The notes beneath the pieces were generated by a model that searched no databases, was not told the DNA's origin, and saw only the letters and a program-made list of their open reading frames with translations. This document shows, piece by piece, positions 53,740 to 64,000 of a stretch of DNA of 64,000 nt (the stretch's first letter is position 1; each line of letters opens with the position of its first letter). The translations under genes and the position numbers were made by a program. Source of the DNA: Auriscalpium vulgare (lineage: Eukaryota; Basidiomycota; Agaricomycetes; Russulales; Auriscalpiaceae); NCBI GenBank assembly GCA_019915015.1, contig JAHBBC010000008.1:992001-1056000 (forward strand), read 5' to 3'.

Positions 53740-56700
53740 TGCAGTTGTTGATGAGGGCAGAGCTATCTTGGAAGGGGGAAGACTGGCCCGGAGAAAACAG
53801 CGTCCAAGGCGAGTATACGTGCACGTTGAGGATGAAATGCGCACGACACGAGGCTGCAACGTTTGCGCATTTTTTCGCACGCACACGCGAGACTTTCAAG
53901 AGCCGATACAGAGAGTCGGCCCAGCAAGCGGTCGCGTAGGACTGGCGGGATCCGGAGCAAACAGACATGCCATGATGTCATTGACAAGAGTAGTGAAGGC
54001 GTGCATGTACTCAAGTTGCACGCGACTGGCGAACTATGTAGCACGAAAGACTATTCCCTACATGAGAGGCCGCGTATGAGCACTTTGGTGCTCAAATAAA
54101 CAAGTCTGGCGCACCTGGGCAAATACAGTACGACACAACCAACGGACTACGGACCTACCTACCATGGAATCCGACTCTCCGAGTCGTCACCTCGCGCCAA
54201 TCTGTCTCCCTTGCGGGACATTTCAACTGCTGTGTATGACTTGCGCTGCCTTTCCGAGCGCGCTGCATGATTATGATTCGCCTGAAATGAGAACAAGAAG
54301 AAATTGTGAGGTTCAAGGCAAATTTGATGGGGATGGTGGGCGTACAGTCGGCAGCTACGGCGTCCACAACAGCACCTTTTCTTCTTCTCGCCAGTCAATT
54401 TGGGGCTTGTGTTCGGTGGTGCACATGGGATTAAGGCTGTCACTGATACCGGTGGAAGGTGAACAATACAGAGAGGTGCTGGCTGAGATGCGGCCCGTGA
54501 GCAATCGGCAGTTGCCGAGGACCTGTCTCACGGTACGCCAGCGTACGTACGCCTTACGACTCTCAGCCGCATTGCCTCTCACCGGCACCCAGCGCACTGA
54601 AAACACCCGTCTCGTCGCGCTTCAGCGCATCTTCCAGTACCGTGCTCTCGCGCTGACCCGCGCGACCTCGACTTTGTCTGGACCAGGAGACTCTGACGGA
54701 CCGCACTGGTGCGCCACGAATTGTCCGTTGTAGCTTCGTACTGATGCGACCCATCGCAGACGCATTCCAGCTTCAGGTCGCTTGCTATATGCTGCACAGT
54801 CTGGACTGGCGATGCACGGAGAGGCGGACTCGGATGGCCGCCGAGCGGTATCGCCGCGTCACCGCGTTGAACACGACCGGTCTTAGGATAAGATCGCAGG
54901 GCACGGCAGACAGAGAGAGGCGTGGAGGAGATGCTCAAAGATGCTCACTCGTGGGGCTTTGAACAGGTGAGCACTGGACGTTTCTGCTGATCCAACATGC
55001 ACTGAAATTTGTTTTAGTCCCTGTCCCCGCCCTCGTCCAGCTCGCGCATCATTGCCCGGTGCTCTCGGAGCGACCATCTCGTCCCATCTTGGCCTGAGAG
55101 TCTTGCCACGGTCGCCCAGCACGATCCGTTAGACGTCAGCGAGGATGGTCCGTAAAATTCTGTTAATCACAGCATTGTTCTGACGATGCAATGACAGAGC
55201 AGACGTTTCCCAAAGCGTTCGTGGATTGCGAAGTACGAGGACAAGCTGATGAAGCGCAGTATTTCTGGATGCACGTTGGAAACGGGGGAGTGCGGAGGCA
55301 GCTGTGCTGCAGAAGCCGATGGTCAAGCGGCTGGTATCTTCATGCAGCAAGAGCGAACGCTCGGCGTTGATTGGATCTTTGACCTTCAATACTCGCCCGC
55401 GCACCCTCACATACATCCCAAGTCATCGCGATGGCGCTCAACCCCGGCTAGTCTCATCCGACGGCACCCTCTCCCGCCCGCAGACGCCTCATCCAATACT
55501 TTCGTCCAGTACAACCACGATCACGACTCATCCGCTTCGTCCACTCGCGCGCGCATTCCTGTGACGGTCCTACCCACGCAGCTCGCCAGCCCCCCAGTGG
55601 TGACCAGGCGAATTGTATCCGCTTATCCCTCCCATTCAAGCTTGGAGCCACGTCGCCGCATCAAACGCTCCCGTATACGAGACAGAGAGGCAGGACACGG
55701 TGGAGCAGACCAGACAATAATCGGCGCACGGAGCAGGCATAGAGAGTCAGAGTCGGAGATCAACTGGATGCTATCGCCCTGCCCTTCCACGTCCTCGCTG
55801 CAGACACCCGGCTCCCGCCCTGCGCATGCGCCTGCGCTTGCATCCGACCTAGACGCTGTGCACTCAGCGCGATCAACATATGCACTTCACCCGCGCCAAC
55901 CTCCGCTGCAGTCGTCGTCCCCGGGGCCACCAAACCTGACGTGGCATCCATCCGGATTGACTCGAACGCGCCTAATCTACGATTGTTGACTAACACGACC
56001 GTCCGCACATAACGCTAGGATCACGGCCGACGATTCACCCCACACTAGCCCTAGCCCCCTCCGCGCGCTCTCTCTCCATGACCTGTATCTCCTGACGACA
56101 TGTCAACCTCGGCGGCCATGCTCCGCATCTATGCGTCTGACCTCAAGTCCGATATATACCATTTGCGCTTGAGAGTGGGAAACCAGACGCAGGGGAGCCG
56201 ACGACGCGGAGAAGAAACATTGGCTGCCGATGGAGGCGGAGTTCTACACGTGGACTTGGCACGCTTCGTGGTACGTTCCACCCCGGCGCCTCGCGTCTCG
56301 TCCAGTCGCGGTTGCTCGCGCTGATACTTGTCCACAGAGAACCCTCGTCTTGCCTCACTGTGCTTCGCTCCGCTGGCTCTCACGACGGTTTCTGGGCCTG
56401 ATGTCGGGTCGAGGCGCAAGAAAGGGAATGTTGTCTTCGAGCTGAGGATACCGGGAGAGCAGTTCGACTATAGCCCGCCTCGTTCTTTCTCTGGCAATCA
56501 ACGCGTAACCTTCATAGTCTCGTCCGCTGCTGCAAGACCCCCTGAGCATCGTGCATGGCCTTCGTTTCCTCCCACACGCCAGGCCTCCGGGACTACGACC
56601 CCCCAACATGGCAAAGTTGACCCGCACAACCGAAGAATATCCCGCACAGCGAGCGCATGGGATGCTCAGGAGCGCGTCCGGCGTGAACTCCACATACTGC

Positions 56701-56975
56701 TTCGGTACGCGTCCTCACGCGGTCGCAGGCTCTGAGAACCTACTAGACGGACCCGGTTGGCTTGTGCCAACGCTATGCTTACGCTTCTCAGCCTCTTGGA
56801 ACCGGTTTGCCGCTGGTAGGTCAAATATATAGATGTTGTCTGGCAATAGAAGCACGATCACTATATCGTCATGGAATCGACTGTGCGATGGTTAGTAAAC
56901 GATCAGACGTAACAGCAAAAAGAAGGTATAGGCAATCAATGGACTCCGAAACGGTGGTAACGAGTGAAAAAAAGG
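53740..56975. other. 3.2-kb region without a supported gene
   Basis: The longest open frame is 55249-55989 (plus, 246 codons). It is Ser/Pro/Arg-rich with no domain, overlapped by other frames, and has no second copy. No kinase, U, X or W sequence was recognised here, which makes this the longest array-free stretch apart from 45.2-47.2 kb. Confidence 0.35.
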
Positions 56976-56980
56976 TCCCG

Positions 56981-58303
56981 TCAGGCGTCAGGGATTGCAG
57001 GCTTCCTAGTAAGTATGTATCCCAGTCGTCGATACCAGTGTACAGCAGACTTATACACCCCGTTGAGGATAGCCTCGTCCCGACGGACCATCCGCGAGCG
57101 CATTTTCCATGTGCTCACGGAGGCACGAATTTCCTTGAAGCGGGTCGCTACTTCGTCCATCTGCGGTCGCTTGTCCGGGTCCTGCGCAACCATGTCGTCG
57201 ACCAACGGCCGCATGGATGAAAAACCGTGGTATTTCTGTGGAATGCTGTTAGAATGTGGGGCGCAAAGCATAGCGCCACACATACGCGGATGAAATTTTG
57301 GCGAATCACGTTGCCCAGGTAGTAAACGTCGGTAGGGAACGGGTTACACGGTATGTCGGTGTCGACGTGTTCCGGTGCCGACTTGTCCCCACCTCGGCTC
57401 GCTATGTCGATGGGTGGTCCGAGCTCCGGCGGATAAACACGAGAGAGGCCGAAGTCAATGAAGAGATAACGCGGCGGGCGCTGTGTGCGAGTGTAGTATT
57501 TCGCTTTTCCCTTCCAATCTCGACGCATCTCCAGGTCTTGTGGATGAAATGAATCAGGGAATATCCCAGACGGATCCAACATGATGTTATAATTCGTGCA
57601 GTCCCTGCACCAGTGATATGAACACGACGCCAAGGCAAGACAGGAATTGAGCTCACCTGTGAGCCACATGATGTTGATGCATGAATTGCAGACCCTTGGG
57701 AGACGCTGAGTCATTGGATAACGGCGATGTTGCACAGAGTCACTGACCTCGATTATCTGATGAAAAAAGGCGACTGCTTCGCCAATAGTATGAAATTTTG
57801 GATCGTAGTAAGGACGCAGCTGCAGCATCACAATGAGCTGCTGCCCTGGTTCATCGGGTACCTCCAAGATATCGAGAAGCAGCGCATAATGGTTGGCAGG
57901 GTCTGATGCAAGAGGTGGGGTTGAAAAGAGTCTGTTGACCTCCACCTCATGCACACCTGGGCCGCTGGGGATCTGCTTGATTACCACAAAGGCACCGTCT
58001 GAGGAGCGCACAGCGTCCATGAGTGTTGACTGTCGCGAGCTCAGCGCTTGTCGGAAAAGTGGGAGTGAAACGCACATCAGTTACTTGTCCGTCCTCGAAC
58101 TTCGCATAGTAGTCCGTGTCGGGATCCCACGACGGTTGCCACCCGGGCTGGTAGCGCGGCCTAAGTTTGTAGCCGCACTCCTCTAGCCAGTTGTGATGTT
58201 TGACCCACCACTCTTCGAAGCGAGTTATGCCACCATGAAGAGCAAAGGAGTCCGGTGGATTGAGCCGGGCATCCAGCCTGAGAGCGTCGGGTATATCTAC
58301 CAT
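56981..58303 (-). CDS. Type-2 kinase-like protein, divergent copy (373 aa)
   Basis: Exons are 58303-58076, 58029-57748, 57694-57657, 57604-57286 and 57235-56981. N-terminal module: FEEWWVKHHNWLEECGYKLR, PRYQPGWQPSW, FEDGQ. Landmarks: VVIKQI (beta-3 Lys), MHQHHVAHR + DCTNYN, FIDFGLSRVYPPEL, GGDKSAPEH, TDVYYLGN, DPDKRPQM and tail TRKPAIPDA. Exon 4 is 319 nt, two codons shorter than in the 14.5-kb copy. Intron 2 uses a GTCAGT donor and intron 3 an AAG-preceded acceptor as in that copy. Upstream flank W is shared with it. Confidence 0.86.
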
Positions 58304-58399
58304 GAGGAAGGAAGAACGCGAGGTTGGGGCTTGGGATTGCGACCGATGAAAGTACAAGGCTCCCGGATTCGGAACAAATTAGGAATCGAAGTTGCAGAC

Positions 58400-59345
58400 G
58401 TCGGTGATGTTAGCCTCAGAGACTTAGGCCGTAGTGAGGATGAGAGTGAGGAAGTTATTCAGTGGGTTGACGGGCCACTCGACCAACACTACCGAACAAT
58501 AACTTACGCCGCGGCCGCGGCCGCTATCGGTGGCTGTGTCACAGCGCGGTAACTCGCGGGAGCCGTCGATTTCTGCGCTCCATCTCTCGCAACACGTCCA
58601 CGACAAAGTCTCGCTGGCAGTTCATTGTAGCCCGTTCCACATGCACGCGCAGGCAATTGCGATGCTTTCGGACATCCTGCTTCATCCCCGATATACTATG
58701 GTGCAAGGTTGATGCTCCTGGACGCCCGCAAGCTTCCACTAAGGGACGACGCAGCGAAGATATATAGCGATGTCTGGAGTCATCTGGAGCGGGAGAAAAT
58801 ATCAGAGGTTAGCAAATTGACACGCAAAGGTGTCGCGTCTGTGGTGCGTTCTTCTCTTTGTACCGATATCACATCCATACCGACTTAGCTGTAGCCCCGT
58901 GTGGACAGCGCATCAGCATTTCAGCTGCTGTAGCTGCGACCCATGCTATACCACAGTTGTTAAGTCTTGACAGTATTGTATCCCTTCACTGACGCTGCAC
59001 GCAGGCCTTCTCTGTTGTGCCGACGCATCTCCCCGCTCTGCTGGTTCCCTCTTGTGCGGGCACGCCCTCTCGATCAGTCCGCCTACCTAGGCATGCAAAC
59101 GCCCACTCGACTCCATCGGTCTCTCGACTGTTTTCCACTACCCATATGTGGATCACGGCCACCCTTATGCTGCCAGCACGCGCAGTCTGACCGCGCGCAC
59201 ACCCCACGATTCAGGACCTCCCGTGAGTATCTAGCTCGGGTCTCTCCCTTATTCCTATGTGTTCTTAGGATTTCTGCCTATTTTATGAGTCATACCGGCA
59301 ATATGAGTGTCGTCTCAACGACGCCGACAATGCGCGGCGCGGGCT
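58400..59345. repeat. Duplicated flank W, copy 2
   Basis: Matches 15.9-16.87 kb with TCTCGCAACACGTCCACGAC (58589), CTCGATCAGTCCGCC (59069) and ACCTCCCGTGAGTA (59215). The preserved order over nearly 1 kb shows that the divergent type-2 kinases were duplicated together with about 1 kb of 5' DNA. Confidence 0.6.
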
Positions 59346-59804
59346 CTTCCCGTGGGACTCTTCCCTGTTTATATTCGACCACGACAGAATATAGGCATCG
59401 TATCCTCCGACGCGCATCCTCTTTGAAGCAGCGCTGCGAAAGTGAAGCTGAGGTGCGCTGGTCTGCAGTATACATCCCGGTACTCTCACGCGCTATTAGA
59501 TGCCCAGCGATTTTCATATGGGTCCCTCTGTCGTCTGGGAGCGAGCTTGCGCACTGCGCCACGATGGGAGCGGACGGGACGGCCAACCTGCCGTGGGGAA
59601 CATGGACGACTGCATCGCGCAGCATATCAAATAGTATTGGGACTTTGGCAGCGCGGCACGACGGTACTTGTACGAGACCCGGGCCGGCGAGGTATCATAT
59701 ATAAATGCACACACTGCGTCTCTGGACCGTAACAGAGCGTATTAGGGTACAATAGAAAATAAGATGAAATGAAGAACACTGAAATAAATGAGGCCAGAGA
59801 ACTA

Positions 59805-61177
59805 TTACTCCTTGGGGGTGACATACTCATGAGACTGCACCACATCTCGAGGCATGGGGACGGCCGGTGTACGCGTCAGAATATAGCCGGTCGTATGGTA
59901 GACGTGGCGAATCCACCTGAACGGACCCAATATAAAAGAATCCTTCCTACCAACAAGGCGAGAGCGGAGCTGCCAAGTCGTCAGCGTGCCGCTGACCTCC
60001 GCAAATCGAGACGCGACGACACCAACAGGTGGCCGCATGCTCGGGTCTTCGTGGCACATGTCCGCTACCAGATTTTTGAGCCATTCGAAGCCGTAGTATT
60101 TCTGAGGGGAAGATTGAGAACGCTTATGTATGTATGAGTGCGAAAGTCATACCTGAATGAAATCTGTGCGCAGCATGTTTCCGATATAGTATATGTCGGT
60201 CGGGAAGGGATTGTGGTCCGGGCAATCCGGAAAATCGCGAAATTCCGGCACGGACTTGTCGCCACCACGGACGGCAGCGTCCAGCGGAGTCCCGCGCGCA
60301 GGATCGTAATACCGGGACAAACCAAAGTCAATGAGGTAGTAGCGCGGCGGGCGCTGCGTACGGGTGTACGACTTTGCAAACCAGTGAAAATTCTTGCTGC
60401 GGTTCATCTTGACTGGGTGGAAGGAGGTTGGGTACATCCCGCTCGGATCGAGGACGATATTTTGACCAGTGCAGTCCCTGTGCGCGGTCAGACATATTCA
60501 GTATGTTCAGTTCAAATTACTGACCTGTGAGCGATGTGAAGCTCGTGCATAAGTTCAAGGCCCTACGATGGATCAGCGTCGTCTCCACGAATTAGCTGAG
60601 ATGACGCACTTCAATTATCTACGTGGAAAACGCTACGACCTCTCCGACCGTCCTGAATGGAGGATGGTTGTACGGGCGCATTCTTGGAATGATGAGGAGA
60701 GTCGCTTTGCTGTCCTCCAGGCGTATTGAGTTTATGAGGGGGATGCAGTGATTCTTGGAATGCGCCCTGTACTGCTCCGACGAGAACAGCCTCGATATCT
60801 CAAGTTCCTCGCCCGTGTCGGCGTCAGACATCCGTTTGAGCATGACCTGCTTCCCGTCCGTCATACGTGTGGCATCGATGGCGAGCGGAGACTGCGAGGG
60901 TCAGCTGCAGAACTCGGATGTCTCATGGCCACTCACGATGCGGGTGATTTGCCAAACCTCGAACCAGCTGCGTGGCAGATTCCACGGAGGCTGAGAACAC
61001 TTCCAATCAGCGAGGGCGAAGCATGTAACCAGCTGCCTCTATCTTCTTCTGATGATGAGTCCAGTACATTTCACCAGGTCGACGGTGCCCAGGGTCAGCG
61101 TGCGCGAGACGAACATAGTCTTCTGAATTGAGGGCAGCCTTGGACGCCGCTTCATCTGCTTGATCGACGGTATCCAT
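59805..61177 (-). pseudogene. Type-1 kinase gene with deletion and stop
   Basis: Expected exons are 61177-60937, 60891-60610, 60562-60525, 60477-60153 and 60101-59805. Exon 1 lacks 8 nt after GYMLRPR (near 61008), shifting the frame and reading straight into TGA. The original frame resumes as WNLPRSWFEVWQ. Exon 2 has TAG in place of the conserved Gln codon of ATQIIE (60621-60619). The rest is well kept: VMLKRM, MHELHIAHR + DCTGQN, LIDFGLSRYYDPARG, GGDKSVPEF, TDIYYIGN, DPSMRPPVGV. Two independent lesions make it a clear pseudogene, despite open exons 3 to 5. Confidence 0.88.
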
Positions 61178-61505
61178 GCTTGAGGAGAAGTGCTAGGGCC
61201 ACAGCTGAAGAGTAGAAAACGGAGGGATTTGAGTTGAACGAGTTAAGAACAAGGCGGCGGAGCGAGTGTGGTAATTGATACCGTCCCCACGCCGTAATAC
61301 AACAATTGATCATCTGTTGAGTTGGCGCCGTCCTATCCCGGTCCGATGTCCGTCAGTATTGAGGACGGCGGTTGGCATCGTTGCATCTCTCATCCGTGAG
61401 CCAGCGAGACCCCAGATAGCGACGTCGGGGACGAGAGAATTCAGGTATGTCATACAATCATTGAAAAACTAAGATACTGTATGTAGGACGATCCAAGCCA
61501 CACGG

Positions 61506-62927
61506 CTATTCCACCTTAGAGGTGTTGAGGTCGCGAGGCTGCCCCTCGTCTTGAGGCATGGGGACGGCCGGTGTGCGCGTCAGAATATACCCGGTCGTGC
61601 GGTAAACGTGTCTAATCCACCTGTACGGACCGAATATAAAAGAATCCTTCCTACCAACGAGGCGAGAGCGGAGCTTCCAGGTCGTCAGCGTGCCGCTGAC
61701 CTCCGCAAATCGAGACGCGACGACACCAATAGGTGGCCGCATGCTCGGGTCTTCATGGCACATGTCCGCAACAAGAGCCTCGAGCCATTCAAAGCCGACA
61801 TATTTCTGGCAGAACAGTGAGACCGCTTCTGTAAGTATGCGCACAAGATGCATACCTGAGTGAAGTCTGTGCGCAGCAGGTTGCCGAGGTAGTAGATGTC
61901 CGTTTGGAAGGGATTGTGGGGCGCGCAGCCAGGATACCCGCGAAATTCCGGCACGGACTTGTCGCCGCCGCGGATTGCATGGTCGAGCGGTGCCCCGCGT
62001 GCGGGATCGTAGTATCGCGACAAGCCAAAGTCGATGAGGAAGTAGCGTGGCGGGCGCTGCGTGCGCGTGTACGACTTGGCAAACCAGTGGAAGTTCTTGC
62101 TGCGATTCATCTTCACTGGGTGGAAGGAATTCGGGTACATCCCGCTTGGATCGAGGACGATGTTCTGGCCGGTGCAGTCCCTGCGCGCGGTCAGACGTTA
62201 ATGGACAGCGCATAGAACATACCATACCTGTGAGCGATGTGAAGTGCGTGCATGAATTCGAGGCCCTGCGAAGGATAAGTATCGTTGCCGCACATCAGGT
62301 GAGATGACGCACTTCGATTATCTGTGTGGCGAACGCTACGACCTCTCCGAACGTCCTAAACCGAGGATTGTTGTACGGACGCATTCTAGGAACGACCAGG
62401 ACAGTCCTTGATATGTCTTCAAGTCGCGTTACTTCTATGACGGGTATGCAGTGATTCTTGGGATTCCGCCTATGCTCCTCCGATGAGAACAACTGCGTTA
62501 TCTCGATTTCCTCGGCCTCACTGGCTTCTGACAGATCTTTGAGCATAACTTGCTTCCCATCGACAATACGTGTGGCGTCGATGACGATCGGAGACTGCTG
62601 GCGTCAGTCGCGCGTTTCCGATGCTTCATTACCACTCACCATGACATAGTGTGTCTGCCAGTCCTCGAACCAGCTGCGCGGCAGCTTCCACCGATACCCA
62701 GAAAACTTCCTATCCTCATGATAACGAGGGCGAAGCATGTATCCCGCTGCCTCTATATCCTTTTGATGCCGAGCCCAGTCTCGTTCAGCAACCTCACGAC
62801 GCCCAGGGTCTGCGAGCATTTCGTTGGCCAAAGCAGAAAAATCTAGGCTTTCCGAGGAGAAGCTGTGCACCCGGCGTTCAGCCTCTCCATTAGCGGTGCT
62901 CTGGTTTGTGAGGGCTACGAGGGTCAT
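61506..62927 (-). CDS. Type-1 kinase-like protein (410 aa)
   Basis: Exons are 62927-62640, 62594-62313, 62265-62228, 62180-61856 and 61805-61506, all GT..AG. Landmarks: VMLKDL (Asp after the beta-3 Lys region), MHALHIAHR + DCTGQN, LIDFGLSRYYDPARGAPLDH, GGDKSVPEF, TDIYYLGN, DPSMRPPIGV. Exon 5 starts KYVGFEWLEALV, where most copies have KYYGFEWLEPLV. The start is MTLVALTNQSTANGEAE. Frame and catalytic residues are intact. Confidence 0.86.
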
Positions 62928-62929
62928 AT

Positions 62930-64000
62930 TAAGAATAGTGAGTGCGAGCTCAGTGAGCAAGAGGAGGAGGAAGGAAGGGGAGGTAACTGTCGCCACAGCA
63001 GATCCACGAAAACAACAGCGAGTGACCGCATTTGCAAGCGCGCGCCAATGGCCATCGCCCAGACCGGACACGGAACGAAGGAGATGAAGGTGAGAACGCT
63101 GTCGGAGCGTTATTATTCTGGAGAACAACAATGCTGTGCCTCGCGGGTGAACGCACCAGAGTCGCTCGCCCGCAGTTCCGTGTGTGGAGTCTACTCATCG
63201 TGGTCGCACCTCTTCCCTAGCGCTGTCTTCAAACGTCATGGCCAACCCCTACATGAACTCCGGCGACGATTTCGCAGCAGAGGAAGAGTGAGATGGCCTG
63301 CGAGCCGGAATGATGAGCAACGCATCAGCGGGTTGATCTCAGAAAACAAAAAGATATTGAGTCTCCTCCAGATCCGACCGACAACTGGAAGAGAGCTTGA
63401 AATTTGGCTGAATTTTCCTGTTTTAGGGTCACCATCGGACTGAATCAATTGTCCTGCAATGCAACGTCAGCGGAGGCTGCCATTGATCGACGGCCCTCCG
63501 TCCCCTGCAAACTCGGATCCGCTATCGTCACTCGGAAAGAATAAAGAATAATGGATACACTCACTTGAAGTCTGCGATATAGGATTGGATCGCTGCAATT
63601 GGGGCGATGAGCAGATAGTACAAACTACGTGGCACGATGCGCGCCATGCTGTGCAACCCTACTCACCACCGTAGGTCTTGCTACAGTTGTATCTCCAGAG
63701 TCTGGTATTTTGGAGTTGAATCTGTCGTTGTATGTGGGGACGATGTGAGACGATGAGCGCGGTGTCGAGTCTGAGGCGGTTCAAGACGACACGGTGTTCG
63801 GGGAAATGTCGGGGCAGCTCAGGCCGCGCGTCGGGATCGATGACTCACGGATATCCCCTCATCCTTCTTCCATGCACGCACCGCCGCCAAGGTCTCCTCA
63901 CGAACGTCGCGGACAACGACGCCGAGCATCTTGATATGAGCTGTTGGCTGCGGGGGCGGTGTGGGCGATGAGGACTGGAACCAATACGTGCGTCGCCGCT
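62930..64000. other. Right edge, no supported gene
   Basis: Sequence upstream of the last kinase. An open frame at 62865-63443 overlaps its 5' end antisense and is not accepted. The TGTCGCCACAGCAGA stretch (62989) matches leader DNA upstream of other type-1 genes. Confidence 0.35.

Noticed and set aside
55249..55989. 246-codon open frame
   Set aside because: Low-complexity Ser/Pro/Arg composition, overlapping alternative frames and no recognised homologue; not enough to call a gene.
1..64000. Bacterial features (operons, Shine-Dalgarno sites, CRISPR, IS elements, tRNAs)
   Set aside because: Intron-rich genes and fungal protein families make a bacterial reading untenable; no regular spacer-repeat array or cloverleaf was found by eye.

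Overview
This 64-kb window is nuclear DNA from a filamentous fungus, most likely an Agaricomycete (mushroom or polypore lineage). The evidence is genes split by many introns of about 45-65 bases with GT..AG ends and CTRAY-like branch sites, TATA boxes about 55 bases upstream of ATGs, fungal-style F-box proteins, and a kinase-like family whose layout I know from Agaricomycete genomes. I see no bacterial operons, no rRNA or tRNA genes and no CRISPR array.

The dominant feature is an array of 16 full-length or nearly full-length copies of one five-exon kinase-like family, plus several fragments. Each copy encodes an N-terminal Trp/Arg-rich module, a protein-kinase fold (beta-3 Lys, HRDCTxxN catalytic loop, DFG, VPE, D-I/V-YY-LGN, DPxxRP) and a basic tail ending TRxPAxP. 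There are two subtypes. Type 1 (catalytic loop HRDCTGQN, about 400-413 aa) lies at 0.2-1.6, 4.8-6.3, 7.0-8.4, 11.3-12.8, 18.5-19.9, 28.9-30.3, 34.6-36.1, 47.2-48.6, 59.8-61.2 and 61.5-62.9 kb, all on the minus strand. Type 2 (HRDCT followed by other residues, about 367-376 aa) lies at 14.5-15.9 and 57.0-58.3 kb (minus) and at 23.7-25.0, 25.6-26.9, 27.5-28.8 and 40.5-42.4 kb (plus). Exon boundaries are nearly identical throughout, including a 38-nt exon 3 that ends inside the Arg codon of HRD. At least four copies are broken (34.6, 40.5 and 59.8 kb, and probably 18.5 kb), so the array looks like active birth and death of genes.

Region by region: 0-13 kb holds two large duplicated units of kinase, upstream segment U and segment X. 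13-18.5 kb holds a kinase fragment, a divergent type-2 kinase, a duplicated flank W and a small CxxC-H protein gene. 18.5-22.5 kb holds a splice-damaged kinase and more U/X sequence. 22.5-28.8 kb is a tandem array of three 1.89-kb units, with a 571-bp mobile element at its left end. 28.9-36.3 kb holds one good kinase, one relic, one pseudogene and orphan U sequence. 36.5-40.2 kb holds the second CxxC-H gene and a degraded coiled-coil gene. 40.5-42.4 kb is a type-2 kinase interrupted by a second copy of the mobile element. 42.8-44.8 and 51.5-53.7 kb are two three-exon F-box genes, with an F-box relic between them. The remainder repeats the kinase, U/X and W themes.

No pathway can be read from gene order. 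The kinase products should be intracellular Ser/Thr-type kinases or kinase-like regulators of unknown substrate. The F-box proteins should be substrate adaptors of SCF ubiquitin ligases. Any functional link between the two is inference only.
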